Source: Plantactinospora mayteni (GTDB lineage Bacteria; Actinomycetota; Actinomycetes; Mycobacteriales; Micromonosporaceae). From it: 64,000 nt of DNA. The DNA is taken from NCBI RefSeq assembly GCF_016862935.1, contig NZ_BONX01000008.1, positions 124,001 to 188,000 on the forward strand, read 5' to 3'. A program made the position numbers and the translations under genes. Of the stretch, positions 25,194 to 34,200 are shown piece after piece. Each line of letters begins with the position of its first letter. The first letter of the stretch is position 1. Below the pieces are notes generated by a model that saw nothing but the letters and a program-made list of their open reading frames with translations, did no database searches and was not told the origin of the DNA.

Positions 25194-26015
25194 ATGGTCC
25201 CGCTGACGCAGATCCATTCGATACCGGCACAGCCGCAGTCCGCGCCGTGCGAGACGATCGGCTGGCTCCCACACCCACGGCTGCGACGCTGGGTGTTCGG
25301 CTACGCCGGATTCCGGGCCGGGGCGCTCACTCGGATTCCGCACCGGCTCCTGCCGTTGAACCACGCCACGCTGCTGATCGACTTCACCGACCCGTACGCC
25401 CTGGTCACCGGGGCGCGCAGCACTCCGACGCTCGCCGGCCACACCGACTGGGCGTACGGGGTGAGTGTCGGGCTCACTCCGGCGGGGGTTTCGGCGCTGT
25501 TCGGCGTACCGATGCCGGAGCTGGCCGAGACGGCGGCCCGGCTGTCCGACGTGCGTGGCCGGGGCGTCGCCGGGTTGGCCGAGCGGCTCGGCGCGGCCCC
25601 GGACTGGCCGACCCGGTTCGCGCTGCTCGACACGGTGCTGACGAGCTGGGCCGCCGACACCGTCGCCGACCGGCAGTCGGACGGCGGGCTGGTCGCCGCC
25701 GCCTGGTGGCGGCTCTCGCACAGCCCCGAGCGACTCCGGATCGGCGCTCTCGCCGACCGGCTCGGAGTCAGCCGTCGTTATCTCGAACTCGGCTTCCGCC
25801 GCCAGATCGGCCTGTCACCGGCGACTGTCGCCCGGACCGCCCGGTTCCAACGCGCCGTCGGATCGCTTCTGCACGGCACCGACCTGGCCGGCACGGCGGC
25901 GGACACCGGATACGCCGATCAGCCGCACTTCACCCGCGAGGTGCGGGCGTTGTCCGGCCTCACCCCGACCGAGCTTTGCGCATTTCTTCAAGACCATCTG
26001 CCCCGGCCCGGCTAG
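25194..26015 (+). CDS. AraC-family transcriptional regulator
   Basis: The 273-residue product has an N-terminal ligand domain (about 1-165) and a C-terminal double helix-turn-helix (about 180-265). In the latter, LRIGALADRLGVSRRYLELGFRRQIGLSP and DLAGTAADTGYADQPHFTREVRALSGLTPTE are typical AraC helices. ATG 25194 is chosen; GTG 25191 immediately precedes it. Its stop lies 11 nt before the SDR gene, so the regulator and SDR are probably one transcript. The inducer is unknown. Confidence 0.88.
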   Translation: MVPLTQIHSIPAQPQSAPCETIGWLPHPRLRRWVFGYAGFRAGALTRIPHRLLPLNHATLLIDFTDPYALVTGARSTPTLAGHTDWAYGVSVGLTPAGVSALFGVPMPELAETAARLSDVRGRGVAGLAERLGAAPDWPTRFALLDTVLTSWAADTVADRQSDGGLVAAAWWRLSHSPERLRIGALADRLGVSRRYLELGFRRQIGLSPATVARTARFQRAVGSLLHGTDLAGTAADTGYADQPHFTREVRALSGLTPTELCAFLQDHLPRPG

Positions 26016-26026
26016 CGTTCCGACGC

Positions 26027-26746
26027 ATGGGACTGGACGGCAGGACGGCACTGGTGACCGGTGGCTCCCGGGGGATCGGCCGGGCGATCGTGGGACGGCT
26101 CGCCGAGGCCGGCGCGCGGGTGGTCTTCACCTACCGCGACGACCGGGAGGCGGCCGACGAACTCGTCCGCCGATTCGAGGGTACGGTCGCGGTCCGCGCC
26201 GACCAGGCGGACCTGGCCAGCCTCGGGCCGATGTTCGCACCGGTCCGCGACGGCCTCGACATCCTGGTCAACAACGCCGCGATCGGCCCGTCGACACCGA
26301 TCGCCGAGATCACCGCCGAGGAGTTCGACCGGGTGATGACGGTCAACGCGAAGTTTCCGCTGCTGGCGATGCGCGAGGCGGCCACGGTGCTGCGGGACGG
26401 CGGCCGGATCGTCAACATCTCCAGCCTGAACACCGTGCTGCCGGCACCGGGGCTCGCCCTCTACTGCGCCAGCAAGGCGGCACTCGAACAGTTCACGGCG
26501 GTGGCGGCCCGGGAGCTCGGACCCCGGGGCATCACCGTCAACACCGTCTCGCCCGGCGCCACCGACACCGACCTGCTCCGGGCGTCGAACCCGGCCGAGG
26601 CGCTGACCGGGACCGCGACACTTACCGCGCTGGGCCGGCTCGGGCAACCGGAGGACATCGCCGCCGTCGTCGCGTACCTCGCCGGGCCGGACGCGCGGTG
26701 GATCACCGGGCAGAACATCCGGGCGACCGGCGGGCTGCTGGTCTGA
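26027..26746 (+). CDS. SDR-family oxidoreductase
   Basis: The 239-residue product is a classical short-chain dehydrogenase. The cofactor motif is TGGSRGIG (about 11-18), NNAAIG (about 82) is present, the catalytic Ser is in NISSLN (about 131), and Y-x-x-x-K is in YCASKAAL (about 146-150). An Arg at the end of the second strand region suggests NADP(H) preference. It is likely co-transcribed with the AraC regulator 11 nt upstream, which may control it. The substrate is unknown; the family covers 3-oxoacyl-ACP reductase-like and many catabolic enzymes. Confidence 0.88.
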   Translation: MGLDGRTALVTGGSRGIGRAIVGRLAEAGARVVFTYRDDREAADELVRRFEGTVAVRADQADLASLGPMFAPVRDGLDILVNNAAIGPSTPIAEITAEEFDRVMTVNAKFPLLAMREAATVLRDGGRIVNISSLNTVLPAPGLALYCASKAALEQFTAVAARELGPRGITVNTVSPGATDTDLLRASNPAEALTGTATLTALGRLGQPEDIAAVVAYLAGPDARWITGQNIRATGGLLV

Positions 26747-26774
26747 CCCCGGCTCTGCGGGCTGGAGGTGTGGA

Positions 26775-27317
26775 TCAGACCCGGTCGAGGGGGCGGTGCG
26801 GCTCGGGCGGCAGCTCGACCGTGATCTCGTCGCCGGGGCGGATCTCGCCGCCCTCGCGTACGACACCCATGATTCCGGCGAGCCGGACCAGGTTGCCGCC
26901 CTCGTCGCGGTGCACGACCCGCTTGAGCAGCCCAGGCTGGAAGTCGTCGATCTGCGCGCACGGGTTGCGCAGCCCGGTCACCTCGACCACGGCCGCGTCA
27001 CCGAGCCGGAGCAGCGTGCCGACCGGCAACCCGAGCAGGTCCACGCCCCGGGTGGTGACGTTCTCGCCCATCTCGCCCGGCGCCACCTCGTGACCGACCT
27101 CGCGCAGCTCGTCGTGCAGCTCGGAGTGGATCAGGTGTACCTGCCGGAGGTTGGGCTGGGTCGGATCCTGCGCCACCCGGGAGCGGTGCTTGACGGTGAC
27201 GCCGAGATGCGCGTCGCCCTCCACGCCCAGCCCGGCGAGCAGCCGGATGCTGTGCTTCGTCGGCTTGCTGAAATGGTGCCCCTCGTCCCGGGACACCGCC
27301 GTCACCACCGCGCCCAT
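26775..27317 (-). CDS. MOSC-domain protein
   Basis: The 180-residue product is a single MOSC domain, as in the C-terminal sulfurase-like domain of molybdenum cofactor enzymes. Characteristic parts are the opening VTAVSRDEGHHFSKP, GVEGDAHLG (about 34-42), the QVHLIHSELHDEL segment and the conserved Cys region VTGLRNPCAQIDDF (about 115-128). The conserved Cys in CAQI could carry sulfur. The family includes YiiM-like reductases that bind Moco. ATG 27317 follows GGGGAGGACC. It converges with the SDR gene. Confidence 0.85.
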   Translation of the reverse strand: MGAVVTAVSRDEGHHFSKPTKHSIRLLAGLGVEGDAHLGVTVKHRSRVAQDPTQPNLRQVHLIHSELHDELREVGHEVAPGEMGENVTTRGVDLLGLPVGTLLRLGDAAVVEVTGLRNPCAQIDDFQPGLLKRVVHRDEGGNLVRLAGIMGVVREGGEIRPGDEITVELPPEPHRPLDRV

Positions 27318-27684
27318 CAGGTCCTCCCCGTCCGGTGTGAGCCGCACCCGCCGATCCGTCGGCCGCACTCTCGGCCGTTGTTTCGTCGGCCGCACGCCCG
27401 GCATGTCGATCCTAGTGCGGCGTCCGCTGACCGCCGTCCCGGTCGAGGTCACCAAGATTCTCGGCGGACTGTGGGTCGCAGCCGCCTGTGATGGGACTGA
27501 ACAGTTCGCAGCCGGCCACAACTCGCCGAGGATCTTGACCCGCCACCGTGATCGCGGTGCTTTGCCGCTGTTCGCCCGTTTGATTGAAGTACGTCATTTC
27601 GAGGGTTACGATGACCGCGTAAGTGGTGGCTTACCCGGACCCCGCTTCGTCGTAGCCGACGTGTGCTGGGAATGGGTGGGAAAC
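27318..27684. other. Intergenic region with a foldback element
   Basis: This 367-base gap separates the divergent MOSC and PQQ-propeller genes. It contains the foldback at 27446-27539 and a relatively AT-rich stretch at about 27575-27650. No coding frame is credible. Confidence 0.45.
27446..27539. repeat. Imperfect foldback, possible MITE/REP-like element
   Basis: CAAGATTCTCGGCG (27453-27466) and CGCCGAGGATCTTG (27524-27537) are inverted with a single mismatch, and GGTC/GACC extends the stem across a 3-nt bulge. TCGCAGCCG recurs inside as a direct repeat (27476 and 27506). The structure spans about 94 nt, in an intergenic region unlike its surroundings in composition. Confidence 0.4.
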
Positions 27685-28854
27685 GTGAACGTCACCGGGA
27701 TCGACCATCGCTCGACCGGCCCGCCGGCCCCACCCGGGCCGCCCCGGCGCCGCCCCGCCGGCACCCTGGCCGGAGCCATGGTGGGCGCCGTTCTCGCGCT
27801 GCTGCTCGGTTACCTTCCCGGGGCCCGGCTGGGACTGCCGGGCCGGCCGACCGCCCCCACCGGGCCGCAGCTCCGGTGGACCTTCAGCGCCGCCGTCGAG
27901 ACCCACGCCGGCCCGGTCGTCGCGGGTGACACGGTCTATCTCGGCAGCGCCGACGGCATCCTGTACGCGCTCGACGCCGCGACCGGCACCGTCCGGTGGA
28001 CGCATCCGATCCCCGAGCCGGACACCACCCTGACGGTCGCCGACGGCGTCCTCTATCTCGCCGGTTCCGAGCTGCTCTCCGCGCTCGACGTCGACACGCA
28101 CCAACTCCGCTGGAGCTATCGGGTCGGCGGCAGCCTCCGGTCGACGCTGAGCGCGGCGGACGGGCTCGTCTACCTCGCCGACCAGCACGGCAGCCTCGGC
28201 CCGACTCTCTACGCGCTGGACCAGGCGACCGGCCAACTCCGCTGGACCCGCGACCTGGGTCACCTCGACGGCACCGGTCCGACGGTGGCGCACGGCCTCG
28301 TCTACGTCGGTGGCGACCACACGCTGTACGCACTCGACGCCCGTACCGGGGCGGTGCGGTGGAGCTATCCGGAGCTGCCGGGGCCGGTGGGTGCCGCCCC
28401 GGTGGTCTCGGAGCGGGCCGTGCACATCACGGCCGCTGACAGTTACCTCGGCGCCTTCGACCTGTGGGACGGCCGGAAACTGTGGAGCCACGAGGCCGAT
28501 CTGGTGGCGAGCCCGGTCGTCCGGGACGACACCCTCTACGTACCGGTCGGCACCGGGTGCTGTTTCGACCGCTGGCGTACCAATGCCTACCGGGCGTCGA
28601 CCGGTGAGCTGCTCTGGTCGGCGGCGTTCCACGCCTCGGAGCTGGTCAGTGCCGGTGCGATCCTCTACTCCCGCGCGGCCGACGACGGCACGGTGTACGC
28701 GTTCGACCCGGCGACCGGCGAGCCGGGCTGGCGCTTCCCGGCCGGGGACCGGAACTCGGGCGCACCCGCCGCCACCGGCGAGACGGTCTACGTGGCCGAC
28801 GGCGAGCACACCCTCTTCGCGGTCCGGGCCCCACCGCCACCACCCTGGCGATGA
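27685..28854 (+). CDS. Membrane-anchored PQQ-like beta-propeller protein
   Basis: The 389-residue product has a Pro/Arg-rich N-terminus, one transmembrane segment (about 28-46, AGAMVGAVLALLLGYLPG) and then seven or eight PQQ-enzyme-type blades. Examples are VYLGSADGILYALDAATGTVRWTHPIPEPD, LYALDQATGQLRWTRDLG and LYALDARTGAVRWSYPELPG. Such WD-like propellers (as in BamB or quinoprotein fragments) usually act as scaffolds. Without the catalytic Asp/Ca site of true dehydrogenases no enzyme activity is claimed. GTG 27685 follows GGGTGGGA. It is convergent with the MocR gene. Confidence 0.8.
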   Translation: MNVTGIDHRSTGPPAPPGPPRRRPAGTLAGAMVGAVLALLLGYLPGARLGLPGRPTAPTGPQLRWTFSAAVETHAGPVVAGDTVYLGSADGILYALDAATGTVRWTHPIPEPDTTLTVADGVLYLAGSELLSALDVDTHQLRWSYRVGGSLRSTLSAADGLVYLADQHGSLGPTLYALDQATGQLRWTRDLGHLDGTGPTVAHGLVYVGGDHTLYALDARTGAVRWSYPELPGPVGAAPVVSERAVHITAADSYLGAFDLWDGRKLWSHEADLVASPVVRDDTLYVPVGTGCCFDRWRTNAYRASTGELLWSAAFHASELVSAGAILYSRAADDGTVYAFDPATGEPGWRFPAGDRNSGAPAATGETVYVADGEHTLFAVRAPPPPPWR

Positions 28855-28874
28855 GCGACCGGATCGCCGGTGCG

Positions 28875-30257
28875 TCAGCGGATGCTGCGGCGCAGGGTAC
28901 GCAGGCGCCGGCCGCTGGCCCGGTTCGGTCCGCCGGCGGCATCGGCGAGCAGGTCGGCGAGGTCGTCGAAGCCGTCCCGGACCAGCCCGACGGTGAGCCG
29001 TACGTGGTCGGTGCCGAACGGGTCGATCTCGAACGGGGTACCGGGGGCGACCGCGATCCCGTGCGCGGCGAGCGAGAGCATCGCCTGCTGCTGGTCGAGT
29101 ACCGGGATCCACATGTTGATCCCGTCCGGGGCCGGAGCGTCGACGCCGCGCTCCGCCAGCGCGGCGGTGAGCAGGTTGCGGCGGCGGGCGTACTCGCGGC
29201 GGGCGCCGGCCAGCACCCGTACCGTCGCCGGGTCGGTGAGCAGGTCGAGCAGCACTGCCTGGAGTACCCGGCTGGACCAACCGGGGCCGAGCAGGCGCCG
29301 GTCGGCGACCGAGGCGACCAGCGCGGCCGGCCCGCCGACGGCGGCGAGCCGCAGGTCCGGGCCGTGGCTCTTGGAGAAGCTGCGGATGTGCACCACCTGG
29401 TCGGGCAGCCACCCGCCGAGCGAGACCGGCGGGGCGGAGGCGATCTCGCCCGCGTGGTCGTCCTCGACCACCACGACGGTGCCGCCGAGCGGATGCCTGG
29501 TGAGCACGGCGGCCAGTTCGGCGGCGCGCTCCGGCGTCATCGAGACGCCGGTCGGGTTGTGCGCCCGGGGCTGGAGCAGCAGCGCCACCGGGGCCCGGTC
29601 CAGGCCGGCGGCGAGCGAGGCCGGATCGATGCCGGACCGGTCCAGCGAGACCGGCACCGGCACCGCGCCGACGGTGTCGAGCAGGTCGAGCAGCGGCGGG
29701 AAGGTGGGATTCTCCACGAGTACCCGGTCGCCGAGTCGGACGACCGTGCCGACCACCCGGTCCAGCGCGTCCAGTGCGCCGTCGACCACGGTGAGCTGCT
29801 GCGGCGGAAAGGGCCAGCGGTCCCGGAGTACCACTTCGAGCCGGGGCAGCACCGGTTCCTCCAGGTAGGAGGTGGTGAGCCGGGTGTCGCCGATCCGGCG
29901 CAGCGCGGGTGCCAGGTCCGGCAGCAGGTCATGATCGGGTACGCCGGTGGAGAAGTCGTGCGGCAGCGTCGCCGGGCTGGCGCTGAGCCGGGCGTACCGG
30001 AGGCTCTGCCGGAGCCGGTTGGGTGGCAGTACGAAGGTTCCGGAGCGGCCCCGGGTCTGGATCGCACCCGCGCTGGCCAGGGAGCGCCACGCCTCGCTGA
30101 CCGTGGTCGGGCTGATCCCCAGCTCCCGGGCGACCGAGCGGACCGTCGGCAGCCGGGTACCGGCCGGCAGCTCACCGGTCCGGACCAGCCGGCTCACCGC
30201 CGCGGCGACGCCCCGGGCCGTACGGTCGTCGATCGCACTGGCGATGAGCTGCAGCAT
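28875..30257 (-). CDS. MocR/PdxR-type GntR regulator with aminotransferase domain
   Basis: The 460-residue product has a winged-helix GntR domain (about 10-75, ELPAGTRLPTVRSVARELGISPTTVSEAWRSL) joined to a fold-type I aminotransferase-like domain (about 105-440). That domain has LVENPTFPPL, the Asp of VVVEDDHAGEIA and the PLP-binding Lys in SFSKSHGPD. MocR proteins bind PLP and an amino acid and control nearby genes. Here the divergent operon forms beta-alanine, a shorter homologue of the GabR ligand GABA, so beta-alanine is a plausible effector (inference). GGAGAAG precedes ATG 30257, and an inverted repeat overlaps the start. Confidence 0.9.
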   Translation of the reverse strand: MLQLIASAIDDRTARGVAAAVSRLVRTGELPAGTRLPTVRSVARELGISPTTVSEAWRSLASAGAIQTRGRSGTFVLPPNRLRQSLRYARLSASPATLPHDFSTGVPDHDLLPDLAPALRRIGDTRLTTSYLEEPVLPRLEVVLRDRWPFPPQQLTVVDGALDALDRVVGTVVRLGDRVLVENPTFPPLLDLLDTVGAVPVPVSLDRSGIDPASLAAGLDRAPVALLLQPRAHNPTGVSMTPERAAELAAVLTRHPLGGTVVVVEDDHAGEIASAPPVSLGGWLPDQVVHIRSFSKSHGPDLRLAAVGGPAALVASVADRRLLGPGWSSRVLQAVLLDLLTDPATVRVLAGARREYARRRNLLTAALAERGVDAPAPDGINMWIPVLDQQQAMLSLAAHGIAVAPGTPFEIDPFGTDHVRLTVGLVRDGFDDLADLLADAAGGPNRASGRRLRTLRRSIR

Positions 30258-30284
30258 GTTACTTCTCCGAAAAAATCAGTAACA
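30257..30284. promoter_or_regulatory. TGTTACT/AGTAACA operator candidate
   Basis: TGTTACT (30257-30263) and AGTAACA (30278-30284) are exact inverted repeats overlapping the MocR start codon and just upstream of the divergent pyrimidine-operon promoter. The position suits autoregulation by the MocR protein. Confidence 0.5.
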
Positions 30285-30293
30285 AATTGGCCA

Positions 30294-30322
30294 TTGTCCG
30301 ACCCGACTTGTGTCACTAAAGT
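30294..30322 (+). promoter_or_regulatory. Promoter of the pyrimidine catabolism operon
   Basis: TTGTCC (30294-30299), a 17-nt spacer and TAAAGT (30317-30322) form a plausible housekeeping promoter, about 120 nt before the beta-ureidopropionase start and 10 nt from the MocR operator candidate. Confidence 0.5.
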
Positions 30323-30442
30323 CCTACGCCATCCGGTCGGAAAATCAAAGGTCACCACAAGGTCATCGCAGGCTCGGCAGCGGGCCCGCACACTCTCCAC
30401 CGACGAGCACCACCACCAGCACGGTGCCGAGGAGGTTCGACC

Positions 30443-31282
30443 ATGGCAGAGATCATCCGCGCGGCCCTGGTGCAGACGAACTGGACCGGCGACAAGGAAT
30501 CGATGATCAAGGCGCACGAGGAGTACGCCCGGCAGGCCGCCACCCAGGGCGCCAAGGTCATCTGTTTCCAGGAGCTGTTCTACGGCCCGTACTTCTGCCA
30601 GGTGCAGGACCAGGGCTACTACGCGTACGCCGAGTCGATCCCCGGGCCGACCACGGAGCGGTTCGCCGCGCTCGCCGCCGAACTCGGCATCGTGATGGTG
30701 CTGCCGATGTACGAGCAGGAGCAGCCCGGCGTGCTCTACAACACCGCCGCCGTGGTCGACGCCGACGGCAGCTACCTCGGCAAATACCGGAAGACGCACA
30801 TCCCGCAGGTGAAGGGCTTCTGGGAGAAGTTCTACTTCCGCCCCGGCAACCTCGGATATCCGGTCTTCGACACCGCCGTCGGCCGGATCGGCGTCTACAT
30901 CTGCTACGACCGGCACTTCCCGGAGGGCTGGCGGGCGCTCGGCCTGGCCGGCGCCACCGTGGTCTTCAACCCGTCGGCGACCAGCCGGGGGCTGTCGGCC
31001 TATCTCTGGAAGCTGGAGCAGCCGGCCTCGGCGGTGGCGAACGAATACTTCGTCGGCGCGATCAACCGGGTCGGGGTGGAGGACCTCGGCGAGAACGACT
31101 TCTACGGCACGTCGTACTTCGTGGACCCGGAGGGGAAGTTCGTCGGGGAGGTCGGCGACGACCACGCCCCGGAGTTGATCGTCCGGGACCTCGACCTGGG
31201 ACTGCTCGCCGAGGTACGCGACCGGTGGGCCTTCTACCGGGACCGCCGCCCGGACGCGTACGACGGACTGGTCCAGCCGTAG
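30443..31282 (+). CDS. pydC: Beta-ureidopropionase
   Basis: The 279-residue product is a nitrilase-superfamily amidase with the complete Glu-Lys-Cys triad: Glu44 (CFQELFYGPY), Lys117 (KYRKTHIP) and Cys154 (VYICYDRHFPEGWR). The N-carbamyl-D-amino-acid/beta-ureidopropionase subgroup is indicated by its dihydropyrimidinase neighbour. It would hydrolyse N-carbamoyl-beta-alanine to beta-alanine, CO2 and ammonia in the cytoplasm, step three of reductive pyrimidine breakdown. ATG 30443 follows GAGGTTCGACC. The next gene begins 16 nt after its stop. N-carbamoylputrescine amidase is an alternative from sequence alone. Confidence 0.88.
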   Translation: MAEIIRAALVQTNWTGDKESMIKAHEEYARQAATQGAKVICFQELFYGPYFCQVQDQGYYAYAESIPGPTTERFAALAAELGIVMVLPMYEQEQPGVLYNTAAVVDADGSYLGKYRKTHIPQVKGFWEKFYFRPGNLGYPVFDTAVGRIGVYICYDRHFPEGWRALGLAGATVVFNPSATSRGLSAYLWKLEQPASAVANEYFVGAINRVGVEDLGENDFYGTSYFVDPEGKFVGEVGDDHAPELIVRDLDLGLLAEVRDRWAFYRDRRPDAYDGLVQP

Positions 31283-31298
31283 ACGGGAGGCGCAGCTC

Positions 31299-32702
31299 AT
31301 GACACTGCTGATCAGTGGTGGCACCGTCGTCGGGGCGACCGGCACGCACGCCGCCGACGTACTGGTCGACGGCGAGACCATCGTCGCGCTCTTCGCCCCG
31401 GGGCGGGCGCCGGACGGCGACCACCAGGTCGTCGACGCGACCGGGAAGTACGTCATCCCCGGCGGGATCGACGCGCACACCCACATGGAGTTGCCGTTCG
31501 GCGGCACCAACGCCTCGGACACCTTCGACACCGGCACCCGGGCGGCGGCGTACGGCGGCACCACCACGATCGTCGACTTCGCGGTGCAGCGGACCGGCGA
31601 GGTGGTGCAGGACGGGCTGGCCGCCTGGCACGCCAAGGCCGACGGCAACTGCCACGTCGACTACGCGTTCCACATGATCCTCGGCGGGGTGGACGAGGAC
31701 GCGCTGAAGGCGATGGACATGCTCGTCGCCGACGAGGGGATCAGCAGCTTCAAGCTCTTCATGGCGTACCCGGGGGTCTTCTACTCCGACGACGGCCAGA
31801 TCCTCCGGGCGATGCAGCGGGCCCGGGAGAACGGCGCCATGATCATGATGCACGCCGAGAACGGCATCGCGATCGACGTACTCGTGCAGCAGGCCCTGGC
31901 CCGGGGCGAGACCGACCCGATCCACCACGGCCTGACCCGGCCGGAGGCCCTCGAAGCCGAGGCGACGCACCGGGCGATCCGGCTCGCCGAGGTGGCCCGG
32001 GACTGCCCGCTCTACATCGTGCACCTGAGCGCCAGCCAGGCCCTCGCACAGGTCGCGGCGGCCCGGGACGCCGGCCGGAACGTCTTCGCCGAGACCTGCC
32101 CGCAATATCTCTACCTGACCCTGGAGGACCAGCTCGGCGCCCCCGGCTTCGAGGGCGCCAAGTGGGTCTGCTCGACCCCGCTGCGCAGCAAACACGAGTC
32201 GCACCACCGCGACCTGTGGCAGGGGCTGCGCAGCAACGACCTGGCAATGGTCTCCACCGACCACTGCCCGTTCTGCTTCAAGGACCAGAAGGAGCTGGGG
32301 CTCGGCGACTTCTCCAAGATCCCGAACGGGATCGGCGGGGTGGAACACCGGGTCGACCTGCTCTACCAGGGTGTGGTGGACGGCAAGCTGAGCCTGGAAC
32401 GCTGGGTGGAGACGATCGCCACCACCCCGGCCCGGATGTTCGGGCTCTATCCGCGCAAGGGCGTGCTGGCGCCCGGCTCCGACGCCGACATCGTGGTCTA
32501 CGACCCGGCCGGCCGGACCAGCATCGGGGTCGCCACCCACCACATGAACATGGACCACTCGGCGTACGAGGGTTACGAGATCGCGGGCCGGGTCGACACC
32601 GTGATCAGTCGAGGCAGCGTACTGGTCGCCGACGGGGCGTACCACGGGCGGCGCGGGCACGGGCGCTATCTGCCGCGTGGGCTGTCGACCTATCTGAACT
32701 GA
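31299..32702 (+). CDS. hydA: Dihydropyrimidinase
   Basis: The 467-residue product is a cyclic amidohydrolase. It shows the HxH metal ligands His60/His62 in IDAHTHMELPFGG, the carboxylated Lys152 in SSFKLFMAYPGV, later His ligands in MHAENG and IVHLSASQA, and the catalytic Asp in STDHCPFCFKDQK. It opens the ring of dihydrouracil/dihydrothymine (or hydantoins) to N-carbamoyl-beta-amino acids, feeding the enzyme encoded immediately upstream. GGGAGGCGC precedes ATG 31299. The length is normal for the family. Confidence 0.92.
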   Translation: MTLLISGGTVVGATGTHAADVLVDGETIVALFAPGRAPDGDHQVVDATGKYVIPGGIDAHTHMELPFGGTNASDTFDTGTRAAAYGGTTTIVDFAVQRTGEVVQDGLAAWHAKADGNCHVDYAFHMILGGVDEDALKAMDMLVADEGISSFKLFMAYPGVFYSDDGQILRAMQRARENGAMIMMHAENGIAIDVLVQQALARGETDPIHHGLTRPEALEAEATHRAIRLAEVARDCPLYIVHLSASQALAQVAAARDAGRNVFAETCPQYLYLTLEDQLGAPGFEGAKWVCSTPLRSKHESHHRDLWQGLRSNDLAMVSTDHCPFCFKDQKELGLGDFSKIPNGIGGVEHRVDLLYQGVVDGKLSLERWVETIATTPARMFGLYPRKGVLAPGSDADIVVYDPAGRTSIGVATHHMNMDHSAYEGYEIAGRVDTVISRGSVLVADGAYHGRRGHGRYLPRGLSTYLN

Positions 32703-32711
32703 GGTGGCGTG

Positions 32712-34193
32712 ATGCGGAAGATTCCACACTGGATCGACGGGGCCGAGATTGCCGGCAGCGGGGACCGGCGGCTGCCGGTGTACGACCCGGCGACCGGCGA
32801 ACGGCAGGCCGAGATCGTCGCCGCCACCGACGCCGAGGTACGCGCGGCGGTCCGCTCCGCCGCCGCCGCGCAACCCGGCTGGCGGGCGGCGTCACTGTCC
32901 CGGCGGGCCGAGGTGATGTTCCGGTTCCGCGACCTGGTGGACGCCAACCGGAAGGAGATCGCCACCCTGCTCTCCGGCGAGCACGGCAAGACGGTCGCGG
33001 ACGCGGCCGGCGAGGTGGCCCGGGGCCTGGAGAACGTCGAGTTCGCGGCCGGCGCCCCGCACCTGCTCAAGGGCGGCTACAGCGAGCAGGCCGCGACCGG
33101 GGTGGACGTCTATTCGATCCGGCAGCCACTCGGCGTCGTCGCCGGGATCACCCCGTTCAACTTCCCGGCCATGGTGCCGATGTGGATGTTCTGCACCGCG
33201 CTGGCCGCCGGCAACACCTTCGTGCTCAAGCCGAGCGAGAAGGACCCGAGCGTCTCGCTGCTCCTGGCCGACCTGCTGCGCCGGGCCGGGCTGCCGGACG
33301 GGGCGTTCAACGTCGTCCAGGGCGACCGGTCGGCGGTCGAGGCGCTGATCGCCGACCCGGAGGTCGCCGCGCTCTCCTTCGTCGGCTCGACCCCGGTCGC
33401 CCGGTCGATCTACACAGCCGGCACCGCTGCCGGCAAGCGGGTGCAGGCGCTCGGCGGGGCCAAGAACCACATGGTGGTGTTGCCGGACGCCGACGTCGGG
33501 GCCGCGGCCGACGCCGCGGTCTCGGCCGGGTTCGGTTCGGCCGGGGAGCGCTGCATGGCCGTCTCGGTGGTGGTCGCGGTCGGTGCGGTCGCGGACCCGC
33601 TGGTCGAGGCGATCTCCGAGCGGATGGCGCGGATCCGGGTCGGCCCGGCCAGCGACCCGGACGCCGAGATGGGGCCGCTGATCACCGGCGAGCACCGGGA
33701 CCGGGTGCGGGCGTACCTCGACCGGCCCGGCGGTCAGGTGGTGGTGGACGGGCGGGCGCTGCCGGCCGCCGACGGGCCCGGGTTCTTCCTCGGCCCGTCC
33801 CTGGTGGACCACGTCACGACCGACTCCGGCTACTACCTCGACGAGATCTTCGGACCGGTGCTGTCGGTGGTCCGGGTCGACACCTACGCCGAGGCCGTCG
33901 CGCTGGTCAATTCCAACGAGTACGGCAACGGCACCGCGATCTTCACCCGGGACGGCGGCGCGGCCCGGCGCTTCCAGTACGACGTGGTCTGCGGCATGGT
34001 CGGGATCAACGTGCCGATCCCGGTACCGGTCGCCTACTACAGCTTCGGCGGCTGGAAGTCGTCGCTCTTCGGTGACCTGCACATGTACGGCCCCGAAGGG
34101 CTGGCCTTCTACACCAGGACCAAGGTGGTCACCTCGCGCTGGCCCGACCCGGCCTCGAGCGAGGTCGACCTCGGCTTCCCGAAGGTGCGGTGA
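32712..34193 (+). CDS. mmsA: CoA-acylating methylmalonate-semialdehyde dehydrogenase
   Basis: The 493-residue product (from ATG 32712; GTG 32709 precedes it) is an aldehyde dehydrogenase of the MmsA type. Asn150 is in ITPFNFP and the catalytic Cys281 in GSAGERCMAVS, where the Cys is followed by MAVS as in MmsA. It oxidises malonate or methylmalonate semialdehyde with NAD+ and CoA to acetyl- or propionyl-CoA. In this operon it would finish degradation of the beta-alanine and beta-aminoisobutyrate carbon after transamination. The transaminase is missing from the window. It begins only 10 nt after hydA and its end is 7 nt from the LLM gene. Confidence 0.92.
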   Translation: MRKIPHWIDGAEIAGSGDRRLPVYDPATGERQAEIVAATDAEVRAAVRSAAAAQPGWRAASLSRRAEVMFRFRDLVDANRKEIATLLSGEHGKTVADAAGEVARGLENVEFAAGAPHLLKGGYSEQAATGVDVYSIRQPLGVVAGITPFNFPAMVPMWMFCTALAAGNTFVLKPSEKDPSVSLLLADLLRRAGLPDGAFNVVQGDRSAVEALIADPEVAALSFVGSTPVARSIYTAGTAAGKRVQALGGAKNHMVVLPDADVGAAADAAVSAGFGSAGERCMAVSVVVAVGAVADPLVEAISERMARIRVGPASDPDAEMGPLITGEHRDRVRAYLDRPGGQVVVDGRALPAADGPGFFLGPSLVDHVTTDSGYYLDEIFGPVLSVVRVDTYAEAVALVNSNEYGNGTAIFTRDGGAARRFQYDVVCGMVGINVPIPVPVAYYSFGGWKSSLFGDLHMYGPEGLAFYTRTKVVTSRWPDPASSEVDLGFPKVR

Positions 34194-34200
34194 GCGGCTC

